Assembly: GCA_965116335.1 (NCBI GenBank)
Contig: OZ220677.1
Coordinates: 496,001 to 560,000 of the forward strand
DNA length: 64,000 nucleotides
Source of the DNA: G963663315 sp965116335
Lineage (GTDB): Bacteria; Pseudomonadota; Gammaproteobacteria; Arenicellales; Poriferihabitantaceae
Direction: 5' to 3'
Positions within the stretch are counted from its first letter, which is position 1; each line of letters starts with the position of its first letter. Position numbers and translations under genes: made by a program. This document shows positions 36,018 through 43,624 of this stretch, in pieces. The notes under the pieces are model-generated. The model was not told where the DNA came from. It did not search any database and worked only from the letters and a program-made list of their open reading frames with translations.

Positions 36018-36967
36018 TGACCCTGCCCGCACTCAATCTGCCGCCTGCGGTCAGCCTGGTAGAAGTCGGATTAAGAGACGGTCTGCAAAACGAGCCGACC
36101 GTACTGGATAGCGCAACCCGCTGCCAGTTTGCCCGGCGACTGGCCGATTGTGGTCTGAAACGAATTGAGGCAGGGGCTTTTGTCCACTCCCGGCGCGTCC
36201 CGCAAATGGCAAACTCCGATCAGGTACTGCAAGGTCTTGCGCATGATAGCGGAGTATCCTGGCCGGTGTTGGTGCCGAACCGACAGGGACTGGATGCGGC
36301 CATCACGTCGGGCGCCCGTGAAATTGCAGTCTTTCTGGCAGCATCAGAAACATTCTCACAGCACAATATCAACTGCGATATTGCAGAGAGTATCGAACGC
36401 TCCCGCGAAGTAGTCGAACCCGCCATCACCGAAGGACTGCAAGTTCGTGGCTATGTTTCCTGTGTGATGGGCTGCCCCTACCAAGGCCCGGTTGACTCAG
36501 AAACCGTTATTCGTATCTCCAGACAACTGATTGACCTCGGCTGTTACCAGATTTCTCTCGGTGATACGATTGGCGTCGGTACTCCATTACAGACCCGGAA
36601 ACTGCTTGACCGTTTGCTTGATCGAATTCCGGCAGACCAGCTTGCCGTACATTTCCATGATACCTATGGGCAGGCACTGGCCAATATCCTGGCTGCGTTA
36701 CAGGCCGGAATCATGACTATTGACAGCTCGGTCGCCGGTCTGGGCGGATGTCCTTACGCCAGGGGAGCCAGCGGCAATGTCGCCACCGAAGATGTCGTCT
36801 ACATGCTCAACGGACTGGGCATCAAACATGGAGTAAATCTTACGAACCTGATTGAAGTGGGTCGCGACATTTGTAAAATACTGGAGCGCCCAGTTATGTC
36901 GAAAGTCAGCCTGGCGAAATCCCCTAACCCGTACAGGACAGATCATGAATATCACTCTCGGCTTTGA
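36017..36967 (+). CDS. liuE: Hydroxymethylglutaryl-CoA lyase
   Basis: A 316-residue lyase that splits HMG-CoA to acetyl-CoA and acetoacetate, the last step of the leucine route. The metal/substrate motif EVGLRDGLQNE is near the N-terminus, HFHDTYGQ provides metal-binding residues, and GLGGCPYARGASGN carries the catalytic Cys. Length is slightly above typical. The final 23 bases overlap the following HAD gene. Confidence 0.94.
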   Translation: MTLPALNLPPAVSLVEVGLRDGLQNEPTVLDSATRCQFARRLADCGLKRIEAGAFVHSRRVPQMANSDQVLQGLAHDSGVSWPVLVPNRQGLDAAITSGAREIAVFLAASETFSQHNINCDIAESIERSREVVEPAITEGLQVRGYVSCVMGCPYQGPVDSETVIRISRQLIDLGCYQISLGDTIGVGTPLQTRKLLDRLLDRIPADQLAVHFHDTYGQALANILAALQAGIMTIDSSVAGLGGCPYARGASGNVATEDVVYMLNGLGIKHGVNLTNLIEVGRDICKILERPVMSKVSLAKSPNPYRTDHEYHSRL

Positions 36968-37613
36968 TGTATACGGCACCCTGATCGACACGCAGGGTGT
37001 CATCGCACAACTCGAAAGCATGATCGGGGACGAAGCCCCCCGATTCTCTCAGGTCTGGAGAGAAAAACAGCTTGAATACACCTTCCGCCGTGGCCTGATG
37101 GAGTGCTATCAGGATTTCAGTGTCTGTACCCGACAGGCACTGGAGCATACCGCCGCCGTCCTGAATCACGACCTGTCCGGGCAGCAGAAGCAGACCCTGC
37201 TGGAAGCCTGGTCTACGCTGCCGGTTTTTGATGACGTAGTCGATTGCCTCGATGCTCTGCAGGATACCGGAATCTCACTCTACGCCTTTTCAAACGGCCA
37301 GGCAGAAGCAGTCCATGCCGTTTTGAGCCATGCTGGAATCCGTGACTACTTCAACGGAGTCATCAGCGTAGACAGCATTGGCACGTTCAAACCGAGCCCG
37401 GCAGTATATGAACACTTCATAACCACTGCGAACAGCGACATAGAACACGCCTGGCTGGTTTCCAGTAATGGGTTCGATGTTATCGGTGCCATTGCTTACG
37501 GTATCCGGGCCGCATGGATTCAACGCTCGGATACCGTAGTCTATGATCCCTGGGAATTTTCACCTACCGTCACCCTGTCCACTTTGGCAGACCTGTGCGA
37601 GGAGGTATCGTAG
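36945..37613 (+). CDS. HAD-superfamily hydrolase, haloacid dehalogenase type II-like
   Basis: About 222 residues from the ATG at 36945; the frame is open further upstream inside the lyase gene. The HAD motifs are DVYGTL with nucleophile Asp8, FSNG (motif II), K in GTFKPSPAVYEH, and SSNGFDVIGA (motif III/IV). This pattern is that of L-2-haloacid dehalogenases, although such homologues often act on other small substrates. It overlaps the lyase gene and abuts the next, so it belongs to the leucine operon, where a damaged acyl-CoA or acid might be its target. That role is inferred from position only. Confidence 0.83.
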   Translation: MNITLGFDVYGTLIDTQGVIAQLESMIGDEAPRFSQVWREKQLEYTFRRGLMECYQDFSVCTRQALEHTAAVLNHDLSGQQKQTLLEAWSTLPVFDDVVDCLDALQDTGISLYAFSNGQAEAVHAVLSHAGIRDYFNGVISVDSIGTFKPSPAVYEHFITTANSDIEHAWLVSSNGFDVIGAIAYGIRAAWIQRSDTVVYDPWEFSPTVTLSTLADLCEEVS

Positions 37614-38063
37614 ATGCTGGACAGAGACCGAATGCATTATTCTTCACCAGACCAATGTCTGGAGTTTTTCAATACTCATCACCCCAATCATCTGCCCAGC
37701 ATGATGGCGATGAAAAGCGTCTCGGTCAGCCCCACCGGATTCGTTATCGAGATGCCGGTCGAACCTTATATGCTGAACATCAACGGCAGTGTTCACGGCG
37801 GCAGTATTGTAGCACTGGCCGATACCACAGCGGGCTGGGGATGCCTTTCGCATTTGCCTGAAGGAGCTAGCGGGTTTACCACGATCGAATTGAAATGCAA
37901 TTTCATGGGCCGGGTTGCAGACGGCGTGCTGTCGTGTACCGCCTCCCTGATTCACTCCGGACGCTCAACCCAGGTCTGGGATTGCAGCGTCATCCACCTG
38001 CAAACCGACAAGCGTATCGCCGAAATGCGCTGCACCCAAATGATTTTTTACCCCGGAAGCTGA
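37614..38063 (+). CDS. PaaI-family hotdog thioesterase
   Basis: A 149-residue hotdog-fold acyl-CoA thioesterase (4HBT/PaaI group). The active-site block HGGSIVALADTTAG lies in the first half, and FMGRVADGVLSCTASLIHSGRSTQVW is the family's second conserved region (cited in part). It starts directly after the HAD stop codon. It probably hydrolyses dead-end acyl-CoA thioesters and releases CoA; the specific substrate is unknown. Confidence 0.87.
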   Translation: MLDRDRMHYSSPDQCLEFFNTHHPNHLPSMMAMKSVSVSPTGFVIEMPVEPYMLNINGSVHGGSIVALADTTAGWGCLSHLPEGASGFTTIELKCNFMGRVADGVLSCTASLIHSGRSTQVWDCSVIHLQTDKRIAEMRCTQMIFYPGS

Positions 38064-38064
38064 T

Positions 38065-38607
38065 GTGAAGAGCTCAACCCGAAGGCACCTGCATAGCCGC
38101 TCTATTCATTGTCAGGGATTTGAACGGCACGATGGTCTGTGGGATATAGAAGCCACATTGACCGATACCAAGACCTATAGCTACCCGACCCACGAACGGG
38201 GAAATATCGAGGCGGGCGAGCCAATCCATTATATGAAGCTGTGCGTCACACTGGACCTCAACCTGGTGATTCAGGATATTCATGTCGAAATGCCGTACAC
38301 TCCATTCCAGCTTTGCAAAAGCGCTTCCAACAGCATGAAAAACCTGATTGGATTAAAAATCGGTTCCGGCTGGAAGCGCGCAGCCGCAAAGCGAATTCCG
38401 AAAACCGACAGTTGCACCCATGTAATGGAACTGCTCGGCCCGCTGTCAACGACCGCCTACCAAACCATGCACCACGCAATAGAAAGCCGGGAAAACAGCA
38501 AACCGACCCGGCAGCAGCCCGCAATCCTGAACCAGTGTCATTCGCTGGCCAGCGACAGCACCGTAGTCAAAGTAATGTGGCCCGAATTCTATACCGGAAA
38601 GGAATAA
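38065..38607 (+). CDS. DUF2889 domain protein
   Basis: 180 residues with a GTG start right after the thioesterase stop. The conserved DUF2889 blocks are visible: HDGLWDIEATLTDTKTY, a GEPIHYMKL stretch, PYTPFQLC and CTHVMELLGPLSTTAYQT. No enzymatic function is established for this family. Its invariant Asp, His and Cys residues would suit a metal- or cofactor-binding role, but this is inference. Its place at the end of the leucine operon suggests a role in acyl-CoA or branched-chain acid metabolism. Confidence 0.82.
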   Translation: MKSSTRRHLHSRSIHCQGFERHDGLWDIEATLTDTKTYSYPTHERGNIEAGEPIHYMKLCVTLDLNLVIQDIHVEMPYTPFQLCKSASNSMKNLIGLKIGSGWKRAAAKRIPKTDSCTHVMELLGPLSTTAYQTMHHAIESRENSKPTRQQPAILNQCHSLASDSTVVKVMWPEFYTGKE

Positions 38608-38828
38608 TATCTCCTTCGTGGAATGTTCACCCCTTATCAACAAGGTTCTTTTTATAGTTTGAAAATGATATTGAAAATAAACTATTTGTTTATCTTTAAC
38701 ATGATTTGCAACAATAATGCTCTTTATAAAATAAAGGTTAAGCACGGCTCCGAGCGGGTGCTCTTCGCTTGCACATAATTACATTGGGTGGCATGATGGC
38801 TGAAACCTTCCTCATAAGAACATGGATA
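38608..38828 (+). other. AT-rich gap upstream of the AAA-like gene
   Basis: No gene is seen. The segment 38640-38735 is clearly more AT-rich than its surroundings. ATGATATTGAAAATAAA (38665-38681) is an exact inverted copy of a 17-base stretch in the AT-rich linker of the carboxylase alpha gene (35739-35755). A hairpin with AGCAC/GTGCT and inner GCTC/GAGC arms lies at about 38741-38762. Confidence 0.4.
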
Positions 38829-40394
38829 ATGAATCGCCATAAACTCCCCATCGGTATCCAGTCCTTCCGCGCCATTCGGGAACAGGACTGCTACTACGTC
38901 GATAAGACCCCTCATATCCAGCGGCTGATCGAAATGGGCAGTTTCTATTTCCTGTCTCGCCCACGCCGATTCGGCAAGAGTCTGCTGATCGATACATTAC
39001 AGGAACTGTTCGAGGGCAATGAGCCTCTGTTTCAGGGGCTCGCTATTCATGAGCACTGGGATTGGTCGGTCAAACATCCCGTGGTGCGATTGAGCTTTGA
39101 TGGCAAGTACAACGAACCGGGAGAACTGGATGGCGATATTATCGAACAGTTGGATATCGTCGAACGCCAGGCTGGCCTTGAACCTGCCCAATCCTCAGTG
39201 TCAGCACCCAGACGGCTACGGACACTTCTGAACCGTCTGCACCATGCCACTGGTCAACAGGCTGTAGTACTGGTAGACGAATACGACAAGCCCATTCTGG
39301 ATGTACTGGATAACCCGGAACTGGCCAAAGCCAACCGCGATTACCTGAGGGGCTTCTACGGCATTATCAAGGGCAGTGCCCGGGATGTCCGTTTCGTCTT
39401 CGTCACCGGCATCAGTATGTTCTCGAAAGTGAGCTTGTTCTCCGGTCTCAACAATCTCCTGAATATCAGTCTGGATCCGAGATATGCCACTATTTGCGGC
39501 TATACCGACAGAGACCTCGATACTGTATTCGCCCCGGAGTTACCCGGTCTTGACCGGGATGAAATCCGTAAATGGTATAACGGCTATCATTGGCTCGGAG
39601 AGGAGAAACTGTACAATCCATTTGATCTGTTGCTGTTGTTCAACAGTCACCAGTTCGAGGCGCATTGGTTCGAAACCGGTTCCCCAACCTTCTTGTTCCG
39701 TATGATGGTGGAGCGGGAAGTCAGTCCACTGGAACTGGAGAATCGGACGACGAACGTTGTCGAATTATCAAAATTCGACGTGGATGACATCACCATTGAT
39801 GCCCTGTTATTCCAGACCGGTTATTTGACGATTACCGAACGAGAATGGGATGGCGCCCAGACCTTCTATACACTGGATTACCCGAACTTCGAGGTACGCC
39901 AGAGTCTGAATCAGGGACTATTGGGCTATCTGGGCAGGCAGGGACGGGAAGTATCGGAGAATGGCAAGGCGTTGGCGCGTCTGCTGGTTGCCAATGACTT
40001 CGATGGATTCACGGAGCGTCTGCAATCCTTCTTCGCCGGGATTCCGTATCAGTGGCAGGGCACTCAGAGTCCGGCTCGATATGAAGCCTGGTATGCGGGG
40101 ATGTTATATGCCTGCTTTTGTACGATTGGTCTTACCCTTCGGGTAGAGGATTCCACCAGCCGGGGTCGGGCAGATATGGTGGTATTGCATGGAGATCAGG
40201 TATTTGTATTTGAGTTCAAGATGTCAGATACAGACAGCAATAGTGAGGATACGGCACAACAGGCGATTGAACAGATACAGGAGAAGGGTTATGCCGACAA
40301 GTACCGCAGCCAAAACCAACCCATCCATCTGATCGGCATAGCGTTCAGTGCACAACAACGGAATCTGGCGGCAGTGAAGGTGGTTTTGACTTGA
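38829..40394 (+). CDS. AAA-ATPase-like / PD-(D/E)XK nuclease domain protein
   Basis: About 521 residues from ATG 38829. The N-terminal AAA-ATPase-like domain has the start LPIGIQSFRAIREQDCYYVDKT, cited in part, the P-loop-like RPRRFGKSLLIDTL and a Walker B VVLVDEYDKPILD. The C-terminal PD-(D/E)XK-type domain has GRADMVVL followed by VFEFKM. Families of this architecture are often present in many copies per genome, are laterally mobile, and have no proven function. The gene stands alone, preceded by a 220-base AT-rich gap and followed by palindromic repeats, suggesting arrival by transfer. Confidence 0.83.
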   Translation: MNRHKLPIGIQSFRAIREQDCYYVDKTPHIQRLIEMGSFYFLSRPRRFGKSLLIDTLQELFEGNEPLFQGLAIHEHWDWSVKHPVVRLSFDGKYNEPGELDGDIIEQLDIVERQAGLEPAQSSVSAPRRLRTLLNRLHHATGQQAVVLVDEYDKPILDVLDNPELAKANRDYLRGFYGIIKGSARDVRFVFVTGISMFSKVSLFSGLNNLLNISLDPRYATICGYTDRDLDTVFAPELPGLDRDEIRKWYNGYHWLGEEKLYNPFDLLLLFNSHQFEAHWFETGSPTFLFRMMVEREVSPLELENRTTNVVELSKFDVDDITIDALLFQTGYLTITEREWDGAQTFYTLDYPNFEVRQSLNQGLLGYLGRQGREVSENGKALARLLVANDFDGFTERLQSFFAGIPYQWQGTQSPARYEAWYAGMLYACFCTIGLTLRVEDSTSRGRADMVVLHGDQVFVFEFKMSDTDSNSEDTAQQAIEQIQEKGYADKYRSQNQPIHLIGIAFSAQQRNLAAVKVVLT

Positions 40395-40410
40395 AAACCT
40401 CGTCCAACCA

Positions 40411-40470
40411 GCCATTCCCGTGAAAACGGGAATCCACAACGATATGGATACCGTTCTTACTGTCATCGTA
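40411..40470. repeat. dRS3-like hairpin repeat, copy B
   Basis: The stem TTCCCGT/ACGGGAA (40415-40432) is followed by TCCACAA and, after the same 22-base interval as copy A (9751-9807), GTCATCGTAG. The last stem pair is T-A here and C-G in copy A, so the hairpin is conserved although the bases differ. Confidence 0.75.
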
Positions 40471-40471
40471 G

Positions 40472-40549
40472 GGGAGGGTCACTGTGCCCTCCCGCGAATG
40501 GATGAAACAGGTATCAACGGTAGCGGGCGGACATAAGACCCGCCCCTAC
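40472..40549. repeat. Two further palindromic repeats
   Basis: GGGAGGG pairs with CCCTCCC (about 40473-40493), and GTAG-C-GGGCGG pairs with CCGCCC-CTAC (40520-40549) with one bulged C. They follow copy B directly and fill the gap between the AAA-like gene and rdgB. The second resembles short GC-rich hairpins dispersed in many proteobacterial genomes. They may serve as transcription or mRNA-decay barriers. Confidence 0.6.
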
Positions 40550-40593
40550 GCATCGGTGATTGCACATTCCGAATGGTTGTGGGGTTTTGAATC

Positions 40594-41178
40594 ATGAAAA
40601 TTGTGCTGGCCAGCAGTAATCCTGGAAAGCTCCGGGAAATACGGAAATTGCTGGAATGCACGGATCATGAAATTGTCAGCCAGACTGAATTTGGCATTCA
40701 TGATGCAATCGAAGACGGAGATTCTTTCGAGGCGAACGCATTGATCAAGGCACGGCATGCCAGCAAGCACAGTGCCCTGCCCGCACTCGCGGATGATTCC
40801 GGGTTGTGTGTTGACCTGCTCGATGGAGCGCCCGGCATTTATTCCGCTCGCTATGCCGGAGATGGCGCTACAGACCGACAAAATATCGACAAACTGCTGG
40901 TGCAGTTGAGAGGAGTGCCTGTAATTGATCGCACTGCACAATTCCACTGCACTGTGGCCATGGTGATGAGCGCCGATGACCCGAACCCGATTGTCTGCCA
41001 GGGCGTTTGGCCGGGGCGGATAACGGAATCGCCTTGTGGACATAACGGGTTCGGATATGATCCGGTTTTTTATGTACCGGAAATGAATTGCACTTCCGCT
41101 GAGATGGACGCGGATACCAAGAACAGAATCAGCCACCGCGGTCAGGCATTGCAAAAACTGATCGCGCGTTTGGTGTAA
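40594..41178 (+). CDS. rdgB: Non-canonical purine NTP pyrophosphatase (XTP/dITP)
   Basis: A 194-residue RdgB/HAM1 enzyme that hydrolyses dITP and XTP to monophosphates to keep them out of DNA. The substrate-binding N-terminus ASSNPGKLREI and the metal-binding block LADDSGLCVDLLDGAPG are both intact, as is GFGYDPVFY near the C-terminus. Length is normal. It is 41 bases upstream of gpmI and probably cotranscribed. Confidence 0.95.
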   Translation: MKIVLASSNPGKLREIRKLLECTDHEIVSQTEFGIHDAIEDGDSFEANALIKARHASKHSALPALADDSGLCVDLLDGAPGIYSARYAGDGATDRQNIDKLLVQLRGVPVIDRTAQFHCTVAMVMSADDPNPIVCQGVWPGRITESPCGHNGFGYDPVFYVPEMNCTSAEMDADTKNRISHRGQALQKLIARLV

Positions 41179-41219
41179 TATTCCTGTCATCGTTTATAGT
41201 TTACTATTGGAACCCACGG

Positions 41220-42860
41220 ATGCATCTGCGAAAATTATCTGGTTTTGAAGGAAGGCCGGGACCCGTTCTGCTGGTCGTGGCGGATGGTGTTGGCCTGGCC
41301 GAGGCAGGCCCGGCAAATGCCTTGTCATTAGCTCGTACTCCGGTAATAGATGAATTGCTGGCTTCCCCGATGAGTACCCGGCTACATGCCCATGGCACTC
41401 ATGTCGGCTTACCCTCGGACAGCGATATGGGAAACAGTGAGGTGGGACATAATACGCTGGGTGGTGGCAGAATATTCGATCAGGGCGCAAAGCTGGTCAA
41501 CTCGGCATTCGAAAGCGGCCGGATTTTCAGGAGCGAAGCCTGGCAACAGGTTGAACAGCGGGGTGCAAAAGGCAGCGTACACTTTCTCGGCCTGTTGTCA
41601 GATGGCAATGTGCATTCCCATCTGGATCACCTGTTTTGTCTGATCGACCGCTGCCGGCAATGCGGAATTATTGCAGTGCGGATACATATTCTGCTCGACG
41701 GCCGGGATGTAGAACCCCGGTCAGCGCCACTCTATGTCGGGAAATTGCAGGACAAACTCGACTCCATCAACAGCACCGGGGACTTTGATTATCGGATTGC
41801 CAGCGGCGGAGGCCGGATGAGTATTACCATGGATCGATACGAGGCGGACTGGGACATGGTGGAACGGGGGTACAAGACCCATGTAATCGGTGAGGTTACC
41901 GGGTTTGGTCGCTCGGTGACCGATGTCCTGGCCGAGGTCAGCCGACAATACCAGGCGGACAGTACATTATCGGATCAGTATCTTGCCCCGTTCGTGGTCA
42001 TTGATGATCACGGCCCGGTCGGGAAAATTGAGGATGGTGACAGCGTTGTACTGTTCAACTTCCGTGGAGACCGTGCCATCGAGATTTGCCGGGCACTGGA
42101 AGATGAAACATTTACCGGCTTTGAACGTGGCTCGTTACCGAACATTTATTTTTGTGGAATGCTACAGTATGACGGAGACCTGAAGATACCGAGAAACTAT
42201 CTGGTCAATCCGCCAACCATTGACCGAACCATGATTGAGTATCTGTGCGCTGAGAATGTCACCACATTCGCGGTCAGTGAAACCCAGAAGTTCGGGCATG
42301 TCACTTATTTCTGGAATGGCAATAAATCCGGGTACATAGACCAATCTCTTGAGACATACATTGAAGTTCCGTCCGACCACTGCGACTTTCAGGAGAAGCC
42401 TGAGATGAAAGCCGGGGAAATCACCCGCGCCACTATTGATCTGTTGGAAAACGGGCAGTTCGGGTTCGGCAGAATCAATTTTGCAAATGGTGACATGGTC
42501 GGTCATACCGGCAATATTCCCGCCACCGTCCAGGCTCTTGAATGGGTAGACCAGTGTCTCGGACAACTGCTTGAATGTATAAAAAAACACAATGGCATAC
42601 TGATCTTTACCGCAGATCATGGTAATGCCGATGAAATGTTTGTTGAAATCGGGGGGGAACGTATAGCACGCACTTCCCACTCACTCAATCCGGTTCCGTT
42701 CGTTATCTTCGACAGTATGGAAGACGGCAGCTACAGTCTGGATTCACAAGTGGAAGGGGGCCTGTCGAATGTTGCGGCAACCGTATTCAATCTGCTGGGG
42801 TATTGTGCCCCCGAAGATTACTGCCCTTCCCTGATCTGCTTTCCAGCGGGGTCAGGATAG
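41220..42860 (+). CDS. gpmI: 2,3-bisphosphoglycerate-independent phosphoglycerate mutase (plant-like type)
   Basis: A 546-residue alkaline-phosphatase-fold mutase interconverting 3- and 2-phosphoglycerate in glycolysis. The catalytic Ser lies in the block VGLPSDSDMGNSEVGHNTLG, and metal ligands are in FTADHGNAD and RTSHSLNPVPFV. The SDSDMGNSEVGHN and GGRIFDQGAKLV wording follows the plant and eukaryotic form rather than the NGQMGNSEVGH form of E. coli GpmM, and the length is near the plant one. The last 9 bases overlap the convergent yqeY gene. Confidence 0.92.
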   Translation: MHLRKLSGFEGRPGPVLLVVADGVGLAEAGPANALSLARTPVIDELLASPMSTRLHAHGTHVGLPSDSDMGNSEVGHNTLGGGRIFDQGAKLVNSAFESGRIFRSEAWQQVEQRGAKGSVHFLGLLSDGNVHSHLDHLFCLIDRCRQCGIIAVRIHILLDGRDVEPRSAPLYVGKLQDKLDSINSTGDFDYRIASGGGRMSITMDRYEADWDMVERGYKTHVIGEVTGFGRSVTDVLAEVSRQYQADSTLSDQYLAPFVVIDDHGPVGKIEDGDSVVLFNFRGDRAIEICRALEDETFTGFERGSLPNIYFCGMLQYDGDLKIPRNYLVNPPTIDRTMIEYLCAENVTTFAVSETQKFGHVTYFWNGNKSGYIDQSLETYIEVPSDHCDFQEKPEMKAGEITRATIDLLENGQFGFGRINFANGDMVGHTGNIPATVQALEWVDQCLGQLLECIKKHNGILIFTADHGNADEMFVEIGGERIARTSHSLNPVPFVIFDSMEDGSYSLDSQVEGGLSNVAATVFNLLGYCAPEDYCPSLICFPAGSG

Positions 42861-43295
42861 CAGAGAACGGATTCTGGCGCTGACTGCGCTCATATCCGCC
42901 CGTCCCTGGACTCTTGATTTAACCAACCCCATGACCTTGCCCATGTCCCGGATACTGGTGGCGGCAGACTCTTGCAGGACCTGTTTGATGATCTCTTCAA
43001 CAGCCTGTTCTGACAGCGGCTCAGGCAGATATTGTCGAAGAATGGAGATTGTTTCATTTTCCTTATCGACCAAATCCTGGCGGTTACCGTCCGCGAATTG
43101 CTGTGCGGCATCGGTAGATTGTTTGACCATTTTCCGGATAACCTGTAAAACTCCCGGGTCATCCAACTCAACACGGTCATCGACTTCCTTTCTCTGTATG
43201 GCCGCCCGCAGCATGCGGATTGTTTCGAGCCGCGTGGTTTCTTTCGTGCGCATCGCCGACTTCATGTCAGAGATAATGCGGTCCTTCAGATTCAT
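42852..43295 (-). CDS. yqeY: GatB/YqeY domain protein
   Basis: 147 residues from the Met at 43295, the size of E. coli YqeY. It is homologous to the C-terminal tRNA-binding region of GatB, with the family features KDRIISDMKSAMR, ETIRMLRAAI and a C-terminal MGKVMGLVKSRVQGRADMS stretch, cited in part. The biological role is not firmly known. It follows rpsU on the same strand, a common bacterial pairing. The dnaG and rpoD genes that often come next are absent. It is convergent with and overlaps gpmI. Confidence 0.9.
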   Translation of the reverse strand: MNLKDRIISDMKSAMRTKETTRLETIRMLRAAIQRKEVDDRVELDDPGVLQVIRKMVKQSTDAAQQFADGNRQDLVDKENETISILRQYLPEPLSEQAVEEIIKQVLQESAATSIRDMGKVMGLVKSRVQGRADMSAVSARIRSLLS

Positions 43296-43321
43296 ACCGG
43301 CACCCGCAGCCAAAAGCCAGT

Positions 43322-43537
43322 CTAGTACAGCCGCCTGTGTCGCGCTCTTTGTCGAGACACCCGCTTCATTTCCCGCCGCACTGCCGCATCATTATCCCGC
43401 TTGCGGATGGTAGTGGGCTTCTCATAACACTGGCGCCGCCGGGATTCAGTGAAAACCCCCGCACGTTCGCAGGCGCGGCGAAAGCGTCTCAAAATAACAT
43501 CAAACGGTTCGTTCTGGCGAACTTGGACAAATGGCAT
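43322..43537 (-). CDS. rpsU: 30S ribosomal protein S21
   Basis: 71 residues, very basic, with the S21 start PFVQVRQNEPFDVILRRF and the conserved EKPTTIRKR region. S21 joins the small subunit late and helps initiation. An AGGA sequence precedes the ATG by about 8 bases. yqeY follows on the same strand. Confidence 0.97.
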   Translation of the reverse strand: MPFVQVRQNEPFDVILRRFRRACERAGVFTESRRRQCYEKPTTIRKRDNDAAVRREMKRVSRQRARHRRLY

Positions 43538-43568
43538 GTATAATTCCTGGTTGATTTGAAGGGCAGGT

Positions 43569-43574
43569 ATTATA
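43569..43574 (-). promoter_or_regulatory. -10 element for rpsU
   Basis: TATAAT on the minus strand, 32 bases before the rpsU ATG, in the 87-base divergent gap with mltA. No good -35 is seen. Confidence 0.45.
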
Positions 43575-43624
43575 CTTGTTTTTCTTAATAAATATCACCT
43601 GCAAAAGCCTGATCCGGTAATTTT

